Origin: Mycoplasmatota bacterium
Lineage (GTDB): Bacteria; Bacillota_I; Bacilli_A; Acholeplasmatales; Acholeplasmataceae
NCBI GenBank assembly: GCA_024650045.1
Contig: JANKMU010000009.1
Coordinates: 1-63,070, forward strand
DNA: 63,070 nucleotides
Reading direction: 5' to 3'
Shown here: positions 1 through 10,620 of the stretch, piece by piece
Numbering within the stretch: position 1 is the first letter of the stretch
Layout of the letters: every line of letters starts with the position of its first letter
Translations under genes and position numbers: made by a program
Notes under the pieces: model-generated
Database searches by the model: none
The model's input: the letters and a program-made list of their open reading frames with translations, nothing else
What the model was told of the DNA's origin: nothing

Positions 1-1
1 A

Positions 2-21
2 ATGACATCCGAAGATGTCAT
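2..21 (-). terminator. Probable terminator hairpin after dnaJ
   Basis: Perfect 8-bp stem (ATGACATC / GATGTCAT) closed by a UUCG tetraloop when read on the minus strand, 8 bases after the dnaJ stop. The expected U-tract would lie outside the window, so the call rests on the stem, loop and position. Confidence 0.6.
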
Positions 22-28
22 CTTATGC

Positions 29-1150
29 TTAATTATTTTTAAATAGATTTTTAAACTTTTCCCAACTTGAGTCTTTTTCTTTTGATTCTAATTTATCAAG
101 TTGTTCATAAAGTTTTTTCTCTTGTGATGAGATATTCTTAGGTGTTTTAATTCTAACAATAACTTGTTGGTCACCTTTACGTTTAGATCTAACATTTTGA
201 ACACCTTTTTCACGCATGCGAAGTATCGTACCGTGATCAACTCCAGCGGGAATCTTAAGATTTACATCGCCATAAATTGTTGGTATTTCAATGGTTGTTC
301 CTAAAACTGCTTGAATATATGTGATTGGAACTTCAAGAATAATATCATCATTTTGTCTTCTAAAGACTTTATGAGGACGTACTCTAAAGTTTAAGTATAA
401 ATCACCTTGTCCGCCACCTTTGGATCCACCATTACCGTAACCAGCGACTTTGAGCGACATGTTGTTATCTACACCTGCAGGTATATTAACATCAACAGTT
501 TTAGCTGTTTTAACACGTCCACGACCATTACATGTTGAACAACGCTTCGTAATAACTTTCCCTTGTCCACCGCATTTCGGACAAGTTTGTTGTGTACGCA
601 TTGCACCAAACATCGTACGCTGCTCTACATTAATAAACCCATCACCATGACAGCGATCGCAAACTTCAACATCTTTAGAAGATTCCGCACCAATGCCATG
701 ACAAACATGACATTCTTCATCAATTTCAACACTTAATGTTTTTTTAGTGCCTAAAACTGCTTCCATAAAATCAATTGTAATGGTTCGCTCTAAATCGTCA
801 CCACGTTGTGGTCCAGTATAATTTTGTCTTTGTCTACTTCCTCCACCGAAAAATTGGCTAAAGATGTCTCCAAATCCGCCACCACCAAAGTCAAATCCAC
901 CAAAGCCTTGACCACCAGCTCCAAAAGGGTTGCCTTGATGACCATATTGGTCATAAGCAGCTCTTTTTTGTGCATCACTTAGTGCATCATAAGCTTCTTG
1001 AACTTCTTTGAATTTTGTTTCTGCATCTGCTTCTTTGGATACATCTGGATGATATTTTTTAGCAAGTGTCCGATAAGCTTTTTTGATTTCATCATCACTT
1101 GCGTTTTTATTGACCCCTAATACATCATAATAATCTCTTTTATCTGCCAT
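29..1150 (-). CDS. dnaJ: Chaperone protein DnaJ (Hsp40)
   Basis: Cytosolic co-chaperone that delivers unfolded clients to DnaK and stimulates its ATPase. All type I DnaJ parts are visible in 373 residues: J domain (about 5-70) with HPD at 34-36, Gly/Phe-rich linker (about 72-105), four CxxCxGxG zinc motifs (Cys 147/150, 164/167, 190/193, 204/207) and the C-terminal substrate-binding domain. It is the last gene of the hrcA-grpE-dnaK-dnaJ operon, 44 bases after dnaK, with a small hairpin in the gap. Length and order are those usual for low-GC Gram-positives. The identification is secure. Confidence 0.98.
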   Translation of the reverse strand: MADKRDYYDVLGVNKNASDDEIKKAYRTLAKKYHPDVSKEADAETKFKEVQEAYDALSDAQKRAAYDQYGHQGNPFGAGGQGFGGFDFGGGGFGDIFSQFFGGGSRQRQNYTGPQRGDDLERTITIDFMEAVLGTKKTLSVEIDEECHVCHGIGAESSKDVEVCDRCHGDGFINVEQRTMFGAMRTQQTCPKCGGQGKVITKRCSTCNGRGRVKTAKTVDVNIPAGVDNNMSLKVAGYGNGGSKGGGQGDLYLNFRVRPHKVFRRQNDDIILEVPITYIQAVLGTTIEIPTIYGDVNLKIPAGVDHGTILRMREKGVQNVRSKRKGDQQVIVRIKTPKNISSQEKKLYEQLDKLESKEKDSSWEKFKNLFKNN

Positions 1151-1171
1151 AACATCAACTCCATAGTTTAA

Positions 1172-1191
1172 AGTAGGACAAAAGTCCTACT
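1172..1191 (-). other. Hairpin in the dnaK-dnaJ gap
   Basis: Perfect 8-bp stem AGTAGGAC / GTCCTACT with a 4-base loop, between the dnaK stop and the dnaJ start. It is followed on the minus strand only by TTTAAAC, so it is a poor terminator. A partial terminator, an RNase processing site or an mRNA stabiliser that sets the dnaK:dnaJ ratio would fit. Confidence 0.55.
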
Positions 1192-1194
1192 CTA

Positions 1195-3604
<2,410 letters not shown>

Positions 3605-3616
3605 CTGTATCACCCT

Positions 3617-4630
3617 TTACTTTTTATATAGTTTGCCTAAATTACTCGCGATGTACTCAACTAAAGGTATGACCTTGCTATATTCCATTCGCGTCGGTCC
3701 CAGGACCGCTATTGTTCCATGTTCATGATCACTTATTCGATACGGCACGGATATAACTGTGCAATTCTCCATAGGAATAAGTTGTAAATCACTGCCAAAC
3801 CTGATACTTAATCCATCATGATCACCGATAAGTTTGACCAATTCTCTTCGGTCCAACATATCAACAAAATTCTTTACATGCATAACATTATGAAACTCTG
3901 GTTGATCAAATACGTTTGTGACACCTGATAAATAGAAATTTTCTTCTGCGAACTTCGCAAATGCATGAATAAATGAGTTCATCAATTGTGACTGATAATC
4001 TATAAACGATTCAATCTCTTTTTTAGCAAACTCAGCTTGTAATATTTCACTTGCTTCACTAATAATTCGATTTCTTAGTAAATCATCTAATGTCTTAATG
4101 ACTTCTTTAAGTTCACTAATATTAATTTCTTCTGGTATGCTAATGTTTTGATGTTGTACGTGACCTTGATCTGTAACAATTAAAACAACTGCTTCATGTT
4201 CACCAATTGGGATAAAATCAATTTTTTTAATGGTATTTTCGTTACTCGATGGACCAACAGCCATTGCTGTATAATTTGTTAACTGACTCAATAAATGAAT
4301 TGCTTCTTCAACAGCATGTTCTCTTGCAATCTTGTTTTTAGCAAAAACTTCATCAATTAACGGAAATGAGTCCATGACTTGTGAATCTCTTGTAACTAAG
4401 TGTTCAACATAGTAACGATACCCTTTTTCAGATGGGACGCGTCCTGAAGATGTATGTGTCTTTTCAAGATAACCTAATTCTTCAAGTTGTGCCATATCAT
4501 ACCGTAAAGTGGCACTAGAAAAATTCAAATAAGGCATCTGTGTTAGTGATTTTGAACCAACAGGTTGTGCATCTCTCACATATACCTCAATGATTGCTTT
4601 TAGAATTAATTTTTGTCTACTTGTAATCAT
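3617..4630 (-). CDS. hrcA: Heat-inducible transcription repressor HrcA
   Basis: Repressor of class I heat-shock operons; it binds CIRCE sites and depends on GroEL for folding in characterised bacteria. The 337-residue product shows the N-terminal winged-helix region (about 1-80, starting MITSRQKLILKAIIEVYV), the central dimerisation/GAF-like domain and the C-terminal signature around GPTRMEYSKVIPLVEY. It is the first gene of its operon, directly behind a sigma-A-type promoter and two CIRCE-like palindromes at 4644-4717, so autoregulation is very likely. Confidence 0.97.
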   Translation of the reverse strand: MITSRQKLILKAIIEVYVRDAQPVGSKSLTQMPYLNFSSATLRYDMAQLEELGYLEKTHTSSGRVPSEKGYRYYVEHLVTRDSQVMDSFPLIDEVFAKNKIAREHAVEEAIHLLSQLTNYTAMAVGPSSNENTIKKIDFIPIGEHEAVVLIVTDQGHVQHQNISIPEEINISELKEVIKTLDDLLRNRIISEASEILQAEFAKKEIESFIDYQSQLMNSFIHAFAKFAEENFYLSGVTNVFDQPEFHNVMHVKNFVDMLDRRELVKLIGDHDGLSIRFGSDLQLIPMENCTVISVPYRISDHEHGTIAVLGPTRMEYSKVIPLVEYIASNLGKLYKK

Positions 4631-4643
4631 CCATACACCTCAT

Positions 4644-4670
4644 TTAGCACTCATCTTAACTTTGTGCCAG
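4644..4670 (-). promoter_or_regulatory. CIRCE operator, proximal copy (HrcA site)
   Basis: TTAGCACTC (4644-4652), nine-base spacer, TTGTGCCAG (4662-4670). The left half is the exact CIRCE consensus half-site; the right half keeps 5 of 9 positions of GAGTGCTAA. It lies just downstream of the -10 box, so it would be in the transcribed leader of hrcA. Confidence 0.8.
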
Positions 4671-4674
4671 TTTT

Positions 4675-4703
4675 ATTGTATTATAATTATTTGGCACTGT
4701 CAA
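4675..4703 (-). promoter_or_regulatory. Sigma-A promoter of the hrcA-grpE-dnaK-dnaJ operon
   Basis: On the minus strand: TTGACA (4703-4698), 17-base spacer, TACAAT (4680-4675). The -35 box falls inside the distal CIRCE-like palindrome and the -10 box lies next to the proximal one, so repressor binding at either would block polymerase. Confidence 0.85.
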
Positions 4704-4717
4704 GTATTATGTGCTAT
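4691..4717 (-). promoter_or_regulatory. Second, degenerate CIRCE-like operator over the -35 box
   Basis: TTGGCACTG (4691-4699), nine-base spacer, ATGTGCTAT (4709-4717). Spacing and core GCAC/GTGC match CIRCE. The two elements are 47 bases apart start to start. A two-operator arrangement is inferred from sequence only. Confidence 0.6.
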
Positions 4718-4724
4718 TTTATAC

Positions 4725-4753
4725 AAAAAAAATAAAAGACACTTTGTGTCTTT
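4725..4753 (-). terminator. Terminator after the MBL-fold hydrolase gene
   Basis: Stem AAAGACAC / GTGTCTTT (4735-4753) with a 3-base loop, followed on the minus strand by a T-rich run (4734-4725). It overlaps the stop codon of the gene at 4752-5366 and separates it from the heat-shock promoter. Confidence 0.85.
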
Positions 4754-5366
4754 ATTTAGTTGTTTGTTTCGTCCATTTCAAGTAAAAAGGATTATTCTTT
4801 TGTTCATACCGAATCGTTGTCTGCTCATCGTGACCCGGATAAACTTTAGTGTTACTTGGTAAACCACATAAAAATATTGTACTTTTCCTTAATTCTGGTA
4901 ATAATCCAGAATATAAATCATGTCGACCAACACTTTCTTTAAATAACGTATCACCTGTAAACAATTTTTGGTCATATAAGAAACACAAACTCCCCTTTGT
5001 ATGTCCAGGTGTATGAAACACCTCAATATATTGATCTGCAAAAGGAATTTTATCCATATGATCAACATAATTAAGACTTAAATCTTTCCTTTTATATGGA
5101 TGACTTTTTGGTGCATATCCATTATATTTGTCTTCAAAAAGCAAATGAGCATCCTCTTTATGCATATAAATAGGTGCTGTGAATTCACCAATTAAGTCTA
5201 TGTGATCGTGATGTGCATGAGTGATTAATATACCCGATAGTGTTCTTCCAGATAACGCTTGATTGATTTCTTCCATGTCATGTGAGGGATCAATTAAATA
5301 ACATGTATCAAAGCGACATATTAAATATGTATGGGCAAATGTTTCGTTTTCTTTAAATTTAATCAT
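4752..5366 (-). CDS. Metallo-beta-lactamase-fold hydrolase (glyoxalase II-like)
   Basis: Cytosolic metal-dependent hydrolase of 204 residues. The fold's ligands are all visible: HAHHDH at 50-55, His in FHTPGHTKG (118 and 122), the bridging Asp in FTGDTLF (139) and a C-terminal His in VYPGHDE. This short single-domain type (YqgX/YcbL-like) often hydrolyses S-lactoylglutathione or a related bacillithiol/thioester. The true substrate cannot be read from sequence. It has its own terminator and stands alone between rpmG and hrcA. Confidence 0.85.
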   Translation of the reverse strand: MIKFKENETFAHTYLICRFDTCYLIDPSHDMEEINQALSGRTLSGILITHAHHDHIDLIGEFTAPIYMHKEDAHLLFEDKYNGYAPKSHPYKRKDLSLNYVDHMDKIPFADQYIEVFHTPGHTKGSLCFLYDQKLFTGDTLFKESVGRHDLYSGLLPELRKSTIFLCGLPSNTKVYPGHDEQTTIRYEQKNNPFYLKWTKQTTK

Positions 5367-5400
5367 ATTATCTAAGAAAAAAAACTATTCCTAGAATAGC

Positions 5401-5550
5401 TTATTTCTTTTCTCTATGGATTGTATATTTTCTTTCACGTGGGCAGTATTTTTTCATTTCTAAACGCTCTGGTGTCGTTTTCTTATTTTTATTAGTATGA
5501 TAATTTTCTTCGCCACATTCTGTACAAACCAATTTGACTAGGTCTCGCAT
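5401..5550 (-). CDS. rpmG: 50S ribosomal protein L33
   Basis: Small basic large-subunit protein (49 residues). The start at 5550 is fixed by a GGAGGG ribosome-binding site 5 bases before the ATG; the longer frame upstream has no such site. It carries the first zinc pair CTEC (Cys 9 and 12 of the product) but the second pair is reduced to a single Cys in YCPRERKY, so the zinc knuckle looks incomplete. Bacteria often carry several rpmG copies with and without zinc ligands; this one is intermediate. Confidence 0.92.
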   Translation of the reverse strand: MRDLVKLVCTECGEENYHTNKNKKTTPERLEMKKYCPRERKYTIHREKK

Positions 5551-5647
5551 GATATCCCTCCAAACGTACGGTAACATTATAACAAAACAATCAAACAATA
5601 TCAATCATTTTTCCTTCTTTTGTAAAATTTCATTTGTTGATAGATAA

Positions 5648-5670
5648 AATGGCCACAATACGTGACCATT
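5648..5670 (-). terminator. Probable terminator after the ferredoxin gene
   Basis: Imperfect stem AATGG-C-CAC / GTG-A-CCATT with one internal mismatch and a 5-base loop; followed on the minus strand by a short T run. The plus-strand side carries a longer T6 run, so it may work in both directions. Confidence 0.45.
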
Positions 5671-5699
5671 CATTTTTTAAGAATCATTTTTTAATTTAA

Positions 5700-5867
5700 T
5701 TATACTTCGATAATTGCATCAGTTGGACATACTTCTTGGCATGCTCCACAATCAATACAAATATCTTCATCGATTACATAAATATCGCCTTCTGATATGC
5801 AGTCTACTGGACACTCAGCAACACATGCACCACATGCAATACATACATCAGTAATTCTTCTTGGCAT
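5700..5867 (-). CDS. 2[4Fe-4S] ferredoxin
   Basis: Electron carrier of 55 residues. Two cluster-binding motifs are complete: CIACGACVAECP near the N-terminus and CIDCGACQEVCP near the C-terminus, the clostridial-type arrangement. The ATG at 5867 is preceded by GGAGGA at 8 bases. The gene stands alone, with a weak terminator downstream. It lies directly opposite ispG, an iron-sulfur enzyme that needs a reductant, and ferredoxin could serve it; that link is inference from proximity. Confidence 0.95.
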   Translation of the reverse strand: MPRRITDVCIACGACVAECPVDCISEGDIYVIDEDICIDCGACQEVCPTDAIIEV

Positions 5868-6077
5868 ATTCTAATCCTCCATATCGTTTAATATAATACT
5901 ATTTTATATAATAACACTCATAAAGTAAACCTTATTTTAAAAAAGAATTATTTTTTACATATTTTTATGATTAAAAATCATATATAGGTTTACTAATTCA
6001 ACATTTTAAATATTCGTTTATGTGAATTACTTATCTTTTACCTTGTTTTGTTTTATAATGTTATTAGGTGATAAAAC

Positions 6078-7145
6078 ATGAACAGAGAACAAACAAGACC
6101 AATGAAAGTTGGTCCGTACCAATTTGGCGGAAATAATAAGGTCTATATTCAAAGTATGACAAATACTTATACTAAGGATGTAGATGCAACCGTTAAACAG
6201 ATTAAACAATTAACTGAGGCAGGCTGTGAAATTATCAGAGTCGCAGTATTAGATATGGTAGATGCAAAATCTTTAGGTGAAATTAAAAAGCAAATATCAA
6301 TACCTTTAGTTGCTGATATCCACTTTGATTATCGTTTAGCTCTTGAAGCAATCAACCAAGGTGTTGATAAGATCAGGTTAAACCCGGGAAATATCCCAAA
6401 AACAGAACATGTCAAAGAAGTTGTTGAAGCATGCAAAAAGAAAAATATACCCATTCGAATTGGTGTTAATAGTGGATCATTACCTAATAGAATGGTACCA
6501 ACAGCAGAAAACATGGTTGAAACAGCAAGACACCATGTTGAAATATTAGAATCCATGGATTTTTATGATATCGCCTTATCATTAAAAGCGACTGATATGA
6601 ATCTAATGGTTGAAGCATATCGTTTAGCTGCAAAGACTTTCCCTTATCCACTTCACTTAGGTGTTACTGAAGCTGGAACAGCTTTTAGTGGAGCTATCAA
6701 AAGTGCAATGGGCATTGGTATTCTACTTGCTGAAGGCATCGGAAATACAATTAGAGTTTCATTAACAGATAATCCTATCCTTGAAATACAAGCAGCAAAG
6801 GAAATCCTTAAAAACCTAGGTTTAAAAGATAAAGTACCTAATTTAATTTCATGTCCAACATGTGGACGAATTCAATACGACATGATAGACATTGCAAAAA
6901 AAATTGAAACCTATTTACTTAAAGTTAATAAAACAATTAATGTTGCGATTATGGGTTGTGCAGTCAATGGGCCTGGGGAGGCTTCTCATGCTGACATTGG
7001 AATTGCTGGAGGAAAAGGTGAAGCTTTATTGTTTAGACATGGAAAAGTCATCAAAAAAATAAAGGAATCCGAAGTTTATGATGTTTTAGTTGAAGAAATT
7101 AATAATTTTGATGATTCTAAAAATAATGGAACCGTAGAAGAATAA
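6078..7145 (+). CDS. ispG: 4-Hydroxy-3-methylbut-2-en-1-yl diphosphate synthase (GcpE/IspG)
   Basis: Penultimate enzyme of the MEP isoprenoid pathway; converts MEcPP to HMBPP with a [4Fe-4S] cluster. The 355-residue protein starts with the substrate-binding barrel (VYIQSMTNTYTKDVDATV) and ends with the cluster domain: Cys 259 and 262 in SCPTCGR, Cys 294 in GCAVNGPGE and Glu 301. AGGTGAT lies 7 bases before the ATG. It ends in a strong terminator that overlaps the stop codon. Its presence shows that isoprenoids are made by the MEP route, as in non-reduced Mollicutes relatives. Confidence 0.97.
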   Translation: MNREQTRPMKVGPYQFGGNNKVYIQSMTNTYTKDVDATVKQIKQLTEAGCEIIRVAVLDMVDAKSLGEIKKQISIPLVADIHFDYRLALEAINQGVDKIRLNPGNIPKTEHVKEVVEACKKKNIPIRIGVNSGSLPNRMVPTAENMVETARHHVEILESMDFYDIALSLKATDMNLMVEAYRLAAKTFPYPLHLGVTEAGTAFSGAIKSAMGIGILLAEGIGNTIRVSLTDNPILEIQAAKEILKNLGLKDKVPNLISCPTCGRIQYDMIDIAKKIETYLLKVNKTINVAIMGCAVNGPGEASHADIGIAGGKGEALLFRHGKVIKKIKESEVYDVLVEEINNFDDSKNNGTVEE

Positions 7146-7164
7146 TTCTACAGTTCCTTTTTTT
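7128..7164 (+). terminator. Terminator of ispG
   Basis: Stem GGAAC-C-GTAGAA / TTCTAC-A-GTTCC with a 6-base loop, then T7 (7158-7164). It spans the last codons and stop of ispG and abuts the stop of the converging ABC-F gene. Confidence 0.9.
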
Positions 7165-8704
7165 ATACATCAAATAATGAAATCTCATAATCACAAATAT
7201 CTTCATAAAACTCTTTTTCATGCGATACTAAAATTAAAGTGCCTTCATAATTAATCAGTGCTTCTTTCAACGCTTCTTTTGCATGAATATCTAAATGGTT
7301 TGTTGGTTCATCTAAAATCAAAACATTCCCTTTTTCATGTCTTAATAAAGCAAGTCTAACTTTTGTCTGCTCGCCACCAGATAAAGTATTAATATCTCGA
7401 TTTGCCATATCATAATTAATACCATGATTTCCCAGTAATGACATGACTTCTTTTTTTGTGAAATGTTGGTACTTATGATGAACAATCTGAAATGGAGTTA
7501 AACCATCATCAAATTTACTATCTTGTGCAAAATAGGCAATCTTTGCAGTATCAATCCACTGAAAAGATCCTCCAAGTTTAGGAACAATACCTAAAATTGT
7601 TTTAATAAATGTTGATTTACCAATACCATTTTTTCCTGTTATAACAGCTTTTTCCTGTTTTAGGATATCAATGTTGAGTGGTTCAAGCAAAGGCTCTAGA
7701 TAGCCGATTTCAAGGTTTTCTGTTGATAATACATCTTTACCTGTTGTGGAACTTAATGGAAAATGGAAGCGATATGTCTTGTCGTGCGTTGGAGCAACTA
7801 TTTTTTCAATTTTAGCTAGCATTTTTCTTCTACTTTGTGCACGCTTCGTCGTTTTAGCTCTTGTGATATTCTTTTGAATAAATTCTTCTGTTTTCTGAAT
7901 AAATTTTTGTTGGGAAACAAAAGCTTTTTGTTGTTGATCAATTCGTAGTTCTCTTTCTTTTAAATAAAACTCATAATTACCCTTATATCTTGTGATTGTC
8001 TTATTTTCTAATGAAAAGACTGTATTAGCAATATCTGCTAAAAATTCCTCATGATGTGAAACAACCAAAAAGGCTTTAGGATAATTAATTAAAAATCTTG
8101 TTAACCATTCTATATGCCTTACATCTAGAAAGTTCGTAGGTTCATCTAATAATAAAACATCAGACTCTTCAAGCAGTAGTTTCCCTAAAATAATTTTTGC
8201 ACGCATACCACCTGATAAATGCTTTATAGGTTCTTCTAATAAGTCCATTGTTAAACCAAGACCGTGGATGATATTTCCAATTTTAGATTTGATTGCATAA
8301 AAATCAGATTCAATCAATTGCTCACCTAATGTAGAAGCCCAATTTAAAATACGTTCATGTTCTTTTTCAGGAGTTGTGACAAGACTTTCATATAGCCTTT
8401 CCATTTCTTTTTCTTTTTCGAATAAAGGTAAAAAAGCGTCATATAAATACGTCTTTACTAAAAGATTGGGATTAATCTTAGCATATTGATCAAGATATCC
8501 TATTTTTTTATTTGGAATCCATGAAATTGTTCCCTGATCTGGACTCATGGATTTATCTAATAATTTAAGCAAAGTTGTTTTACCTGTTCCATTTGGACCA
8601 ACCAAAACAGCATGCTCTCCTTCAAATAAACGCATTGATGCTTTTTGATAAAGTTGTTCTCCACTATAACTAAATGTTATGTTTTCTACTTCTAAGATGC
8701 TCAT
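7163..8704 (-). CDS. ABC-F family ATPase
   Basis: Soluble protein (513 residues) with two ABC ATPase domains and no membrane segments: Walker A GPNGTGKT at 36-43 and TGKNGIGKST in the second half, signatures LSGGM and LSGGE, Walker B LLLDEPTNFLD and LILDEPTNHLD. A charged linker of about 80 residues (ERELRIDQQQKAF onward) separates them, the P-site tRNA interaction motif of ABC-F factors. Family members act on the ribosome, either as translation factors or as antibiotic-protection proteins; sequence alone does not tell which. Its start overlaps the thioesterase stop (ATGA). Confidence 0.9.
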   Translation of the reverse strand: MSILEVENITFSYSGEQLYQKASMRLFEGEHAVLVGPNGTGKTTLLKLLDKSMSPDQGTISWIPNKKIGYLDQYAKINPNLLVKTYLYDAFLPLFEKEKEMERLYESLVTTPEKEHERILNWASTLGEQLIESDFYAIKSKIGNIIHGLGLTMDLLEEPIKHLSGGMRAKIILGKLLLEESDVLLLDEPTNFLDVRHIEWLTRFLINYPKAFLVVSHHEEFLADIANTVFSLENKTITRYKGNYEFYLKERELRIDQQQKAFVSQQKFIQKTEEFIQKNITRAKTTKRAQSRRKMLAKIEKIVAPTHDKTYRFHFPLSSTTGKDVLSTENLEIGYLEPLLEPLNIDILKQEKAVITGKNGIGKSTFIKTILGIVPKLGGSFQWIDTAKIAYFAQDSKFDDGLTPFQIVHHKYQHFTKKEVMSLLGNHGINYDMANRDINTLSGGEQTKVRLALLRHEKGNVLILDEPTNHLDIHAKEALKEALINYEGTLILVSHEKEFYEDICDYEISLFDV

Positions 8705-9213
8705 TGTGGTAATTCGAAACTAAGTGGTGATTCTTCATCCTCCACATAGATCCATTGCTCCTCTACAAATTTTTCTCCGTTAACTATTGAGTCAACAGAC
8801 TGTTTAAAATATTTTGCTGTACATGTAGCAAGTATTTGATTATTTTGATCACATAAATATCCTTCGCCTTCAAACATGCGACTTCTGATGTTTGTTATAT
8901 GACCAACTACTTTTAAATCTTGATCCAAAGGTACTGGTTTAAGAAATCTTATGTTCATATCTGCAGTTACACCCCATGTATTTTCATCATCCATTAAAAT
9001 TGCACGACCAATTGTTTCATCAAGCAAAGCAGAAACAATCCCTCCATGCATTCTTTGTGGATAACTTTGATGTATCTCATGTCCTTTAAATATTGCCAGT
9101 AATCGCTTATTTTCTAGTTCATAAAAAACTGTATGAAGTCCAGCATTATTAGCTAAGCCACATACAAAACACATATGAGAATTATTTTGTTTTCTTATTA
9201 CTTTATAAATCAT
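8701..9213 (-). CDS. PaaI-type hotdog-fold thioesterase
   Basis: Predicted acyl-CoA thioesterase of 170 residues. The signature helix HGGIVSALLDETIGRAI around residues 55-72 and the downstream strand MNIRFLKPVP match the PaaI/YigI hotdog group. An extra N-terminal segment with CFVCG near residue 16 is common in this subgroup. Its TGA stop overlaps the ABC-F start, which is good evidence that TGA is a stop codon here. A GGAG lies 11 bases upstream of the ATG. Substrate unknown. Confidence 0.8.
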   Translation of the reverse strand: MIYKVIRKQNNSHMCFVCGLANNAGLHTVFYELENKRLLAIFKGHEIHQSYPQRMHGGIVSALLDETIGRAILMDDENTWGVTADMNIRFLKPVPLDQDLKVVGHITNIRSRMFEGEGYLCDQNNQILATCTAKYFKQSVDSIVNGEKFVEEQWIYVEDEESPLSFELPQ

Positions 9214-9304
9214 ATGAAATTAAGCTCCAATATATATGTATAGTGTAAATTTATTCGTTTTAATACTTGTTAATCAAGTCTTAATTGTTAAATTGAATAT
9301 GCTT

Positions 9305-9769
9305 TTATAATATACCTTCATCAAGTACTTTCTCAAGTTCAAAATGTCTAATTAAATACATGTCATAAAAACTTTTATTGTATTTAACAAATTCCATTTC
9401 ATTTTCGTTAATATATCTTTTGATTGTAGTTGTGGTTGGGAATATAATTATAATTTTTGTCATTTTACTTGCAAGAAATACTGATTGATCAATCAATCTT
9501 GATTTCGTGACATCTTTAATTTCCCAAACAGTTCTACTATTAACAGTTAATTCACTGTTTAATGGAACATAGAAAAACAGAACCAAATAAGTATGGTTTT
9601 TCGTTTTTAGAAACCACTTATTACCTTCATGGAACAATTCGCCATAAGATCCTAATTGGTGTCTAACCTTCGCTTTTACATCTTCAGTTGTTTTTTTGTG
9701 GTGTAATAAAATAATAATATAAATAATAACTACTACTGCTAAAGCACCACCTAAAATTTCAAAAAACAT
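9305..9769 (-). CDS. Hypothetical single-pass membrane protein
   Basis: Protein of 154 residues that I do not recognise. Residues about 5-23 (EILGGALAVVVIIYIIILL) form one membrane helix, followed by a basic stretch and a soluble cytoplasmic domain of mixed strand/helix. The ATG follows the NUDIX stop directly, so the two genes are co-transcribed and probably coupled. The domain has the look of a nuclease-related or restriction-like beta fold but no catalytic motif is clear. Confidence 0.6.
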   Translation of the reverse strand: MFFEILGGALAVVVIIYIIILLHHKKTTEDVKAKVRHQLGSYGELFHEGNKWFLKTKNHTYLVLFFYVPLNSELTVNSRTVWEIKDVTKSRLIDQSVFLASKMTKIIIIFPTTTTIKRYINENEMEFVKYNKSFYDMYLIRHFELEKVLDEGIL

Positions 9770-10249
9770 TTAAATCATCCGTTCTTTGGTTACTGATATT
9801 AAAATACGTTCATTAAATGTGCAATGATAATGGTATCGAGCTTTATCCTGTATAACTGTCGGTAGAAAATAAGGAATGTTATGTGCAACACCATAGTTTT
9901 GAATATCACTTAACCAATCGATTTTTTTCCAATCAAGTATGCCTTCAGAAATAACTTTTGGTGTTGAGTAGATAAAATCATCAGCAACTTCAATCAAATA
10001 AATATGTAAACCTTGACCTAACGCATCAAATGAATTCCATGTAAGTATACCTTTATCTTGGAATTGATTTGGCAATAAATCGATTTGTGTCTCTTCTTTG
10101 ATCTCTCTTTGTATACAACTTATGATAGATTCATGATCATCTACTTTGCCACCAAGACCATTCCAGCATCCCTTCCAGGGATTTTTTTCTCTATTGACCA
10201 TTAAGACTTCATCTTTTCTTTTAATAAAACCTAACGTGTATTTATACAT
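9770..10249 (-). CDS. NUDIX hydrolase (MutT/YtkD-like, 8-oxo-(d)GTP type)
   Basis: Hydrolyses a nucleoside diphosphate linked to X; likely a housecleaning enzyme for oxidised nucleotides. The Nudix box is intact at residues 34-56: Gly34, Glu40, Arg48-Glu49, Glu52-Glu53. The opening YTLGFIKRKDEVLMVNR and the tryptophan-rich WKGCWNGLGG resemble the 8-oxo-dGTP diphosphatase group. An extended -10 box lies about 35 bases upstream. First gene of a two-gene unit with the membrane protein at 9305. Confidence 0.88.
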   Translation of the reverse strand: MYKYTLGFIKRKDEVLMVNREKNPWKGCWNGLGGKVDDHESIISCIQREIKEETQIDLLPNQFQDKGILTWNSFDALGQGLHIYLIEVADDFIYSTPKVISEGILDWKKIDWLSDIQNYGVAHNIPYFLPTVIQDKARYHYHCTFNERILISVTKERMI

Positions 10250-10280
10250 GATTTACCTTCTTCTTAATGAACTACTATAA

Positions 10281-10289
10281 ATTATAACA
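10281..10289 (-). promoter_or_regulatory. Extended -10 promoter of the NUDIX unit
   Basis: Minus strand TGTTATAAT (10289-10281), about 30 bases before the NUDIX start. No good -35 box is visible, which fits an extended -10 promoter. Confidence 0.4.
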
Positions 10290-10432
10290 CGACCATCTAT
10301 ATTTTTGGACATTAAAATAAAATCTCAACACTTATTTAATAAGTTTATTTTAACCTTATACTAACAGAACCAAAGGTTATTGTTATATATAACAAAGGTC
10401 ATATTTGTTTTACCTGTTTTTCGTTTTAATGC

Positions 10433-10460
10433 TTGCAATTTATAAATGATATGCTATAAT
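10433..10460 (+). promoter_or_regulatory. Promoter of tRNA-Lys
   Basis: TTGCAA (10433-10438), 16-base spacer, TATAAT (10455-10460); the mature tRNA starts 21 bases further on. Confidence 0.8.
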
Positions 10461-10481
10461 TATCATTGCATGAAGATTTAT

Positions 10482-10557
10482 GCCTCCTTAGCTCAGTTGG
10501 TAGAGCAAATGACTCTTAATCATTGGGTCGTAGGTTCGAGCCCTACAGGGGGTACCA
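10482..10557 (+). tRNA. tRNA-Lys (anticodon CUU)
   Basis: Cloverleaf is complete in 76 bases: acceptor stem GCCTCCT / AGGGGGT (one G-T pair at the end), D arm AGCTCAGTTGGTAGAGC, anticodon loop CTCTTAA giving CUU for AAG codons, T arm with GTTCGAG, and an encoded CCA end. It is transcribed alone from its own promoter and ends at a terminator 10 bases later. Confidence 0.97.
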
Positions 10558-10567
10558 TGTAGATATC

Positions 10568-10598
10568 AAAACCACTCATTATTTCGAGTGGTTTTTTT
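10568..10598 (+). terminator. Terminator of tRNA-Lys (probably bidirectional)
   Basis: Stem AAACCACTC / GAGTGGTTT, loop of 8 bases, T7 tail. The A-rich left flank lets it also serve the converging gene at 10621. Confidence 0.9.
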
Positions 10599-10620
10599 GT
10601 TATTTATATGAATTTTTCAA

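Noticed and set aside
7163-8704. Antibiotic-resistance (Vga/Lsa-type) ABC-F
   Set aside because: The linker has no feature I could tie to a resistance subgroup; a housekeeping translation factor is equally likely.
9305-9769. Possible NERD-type nuclease domain in the membrane protein
   Set aside because: The topology is suggestive, but the catalytic Asp/Glu-x-Lys pattern could not be placed, so it stays hypothetical.
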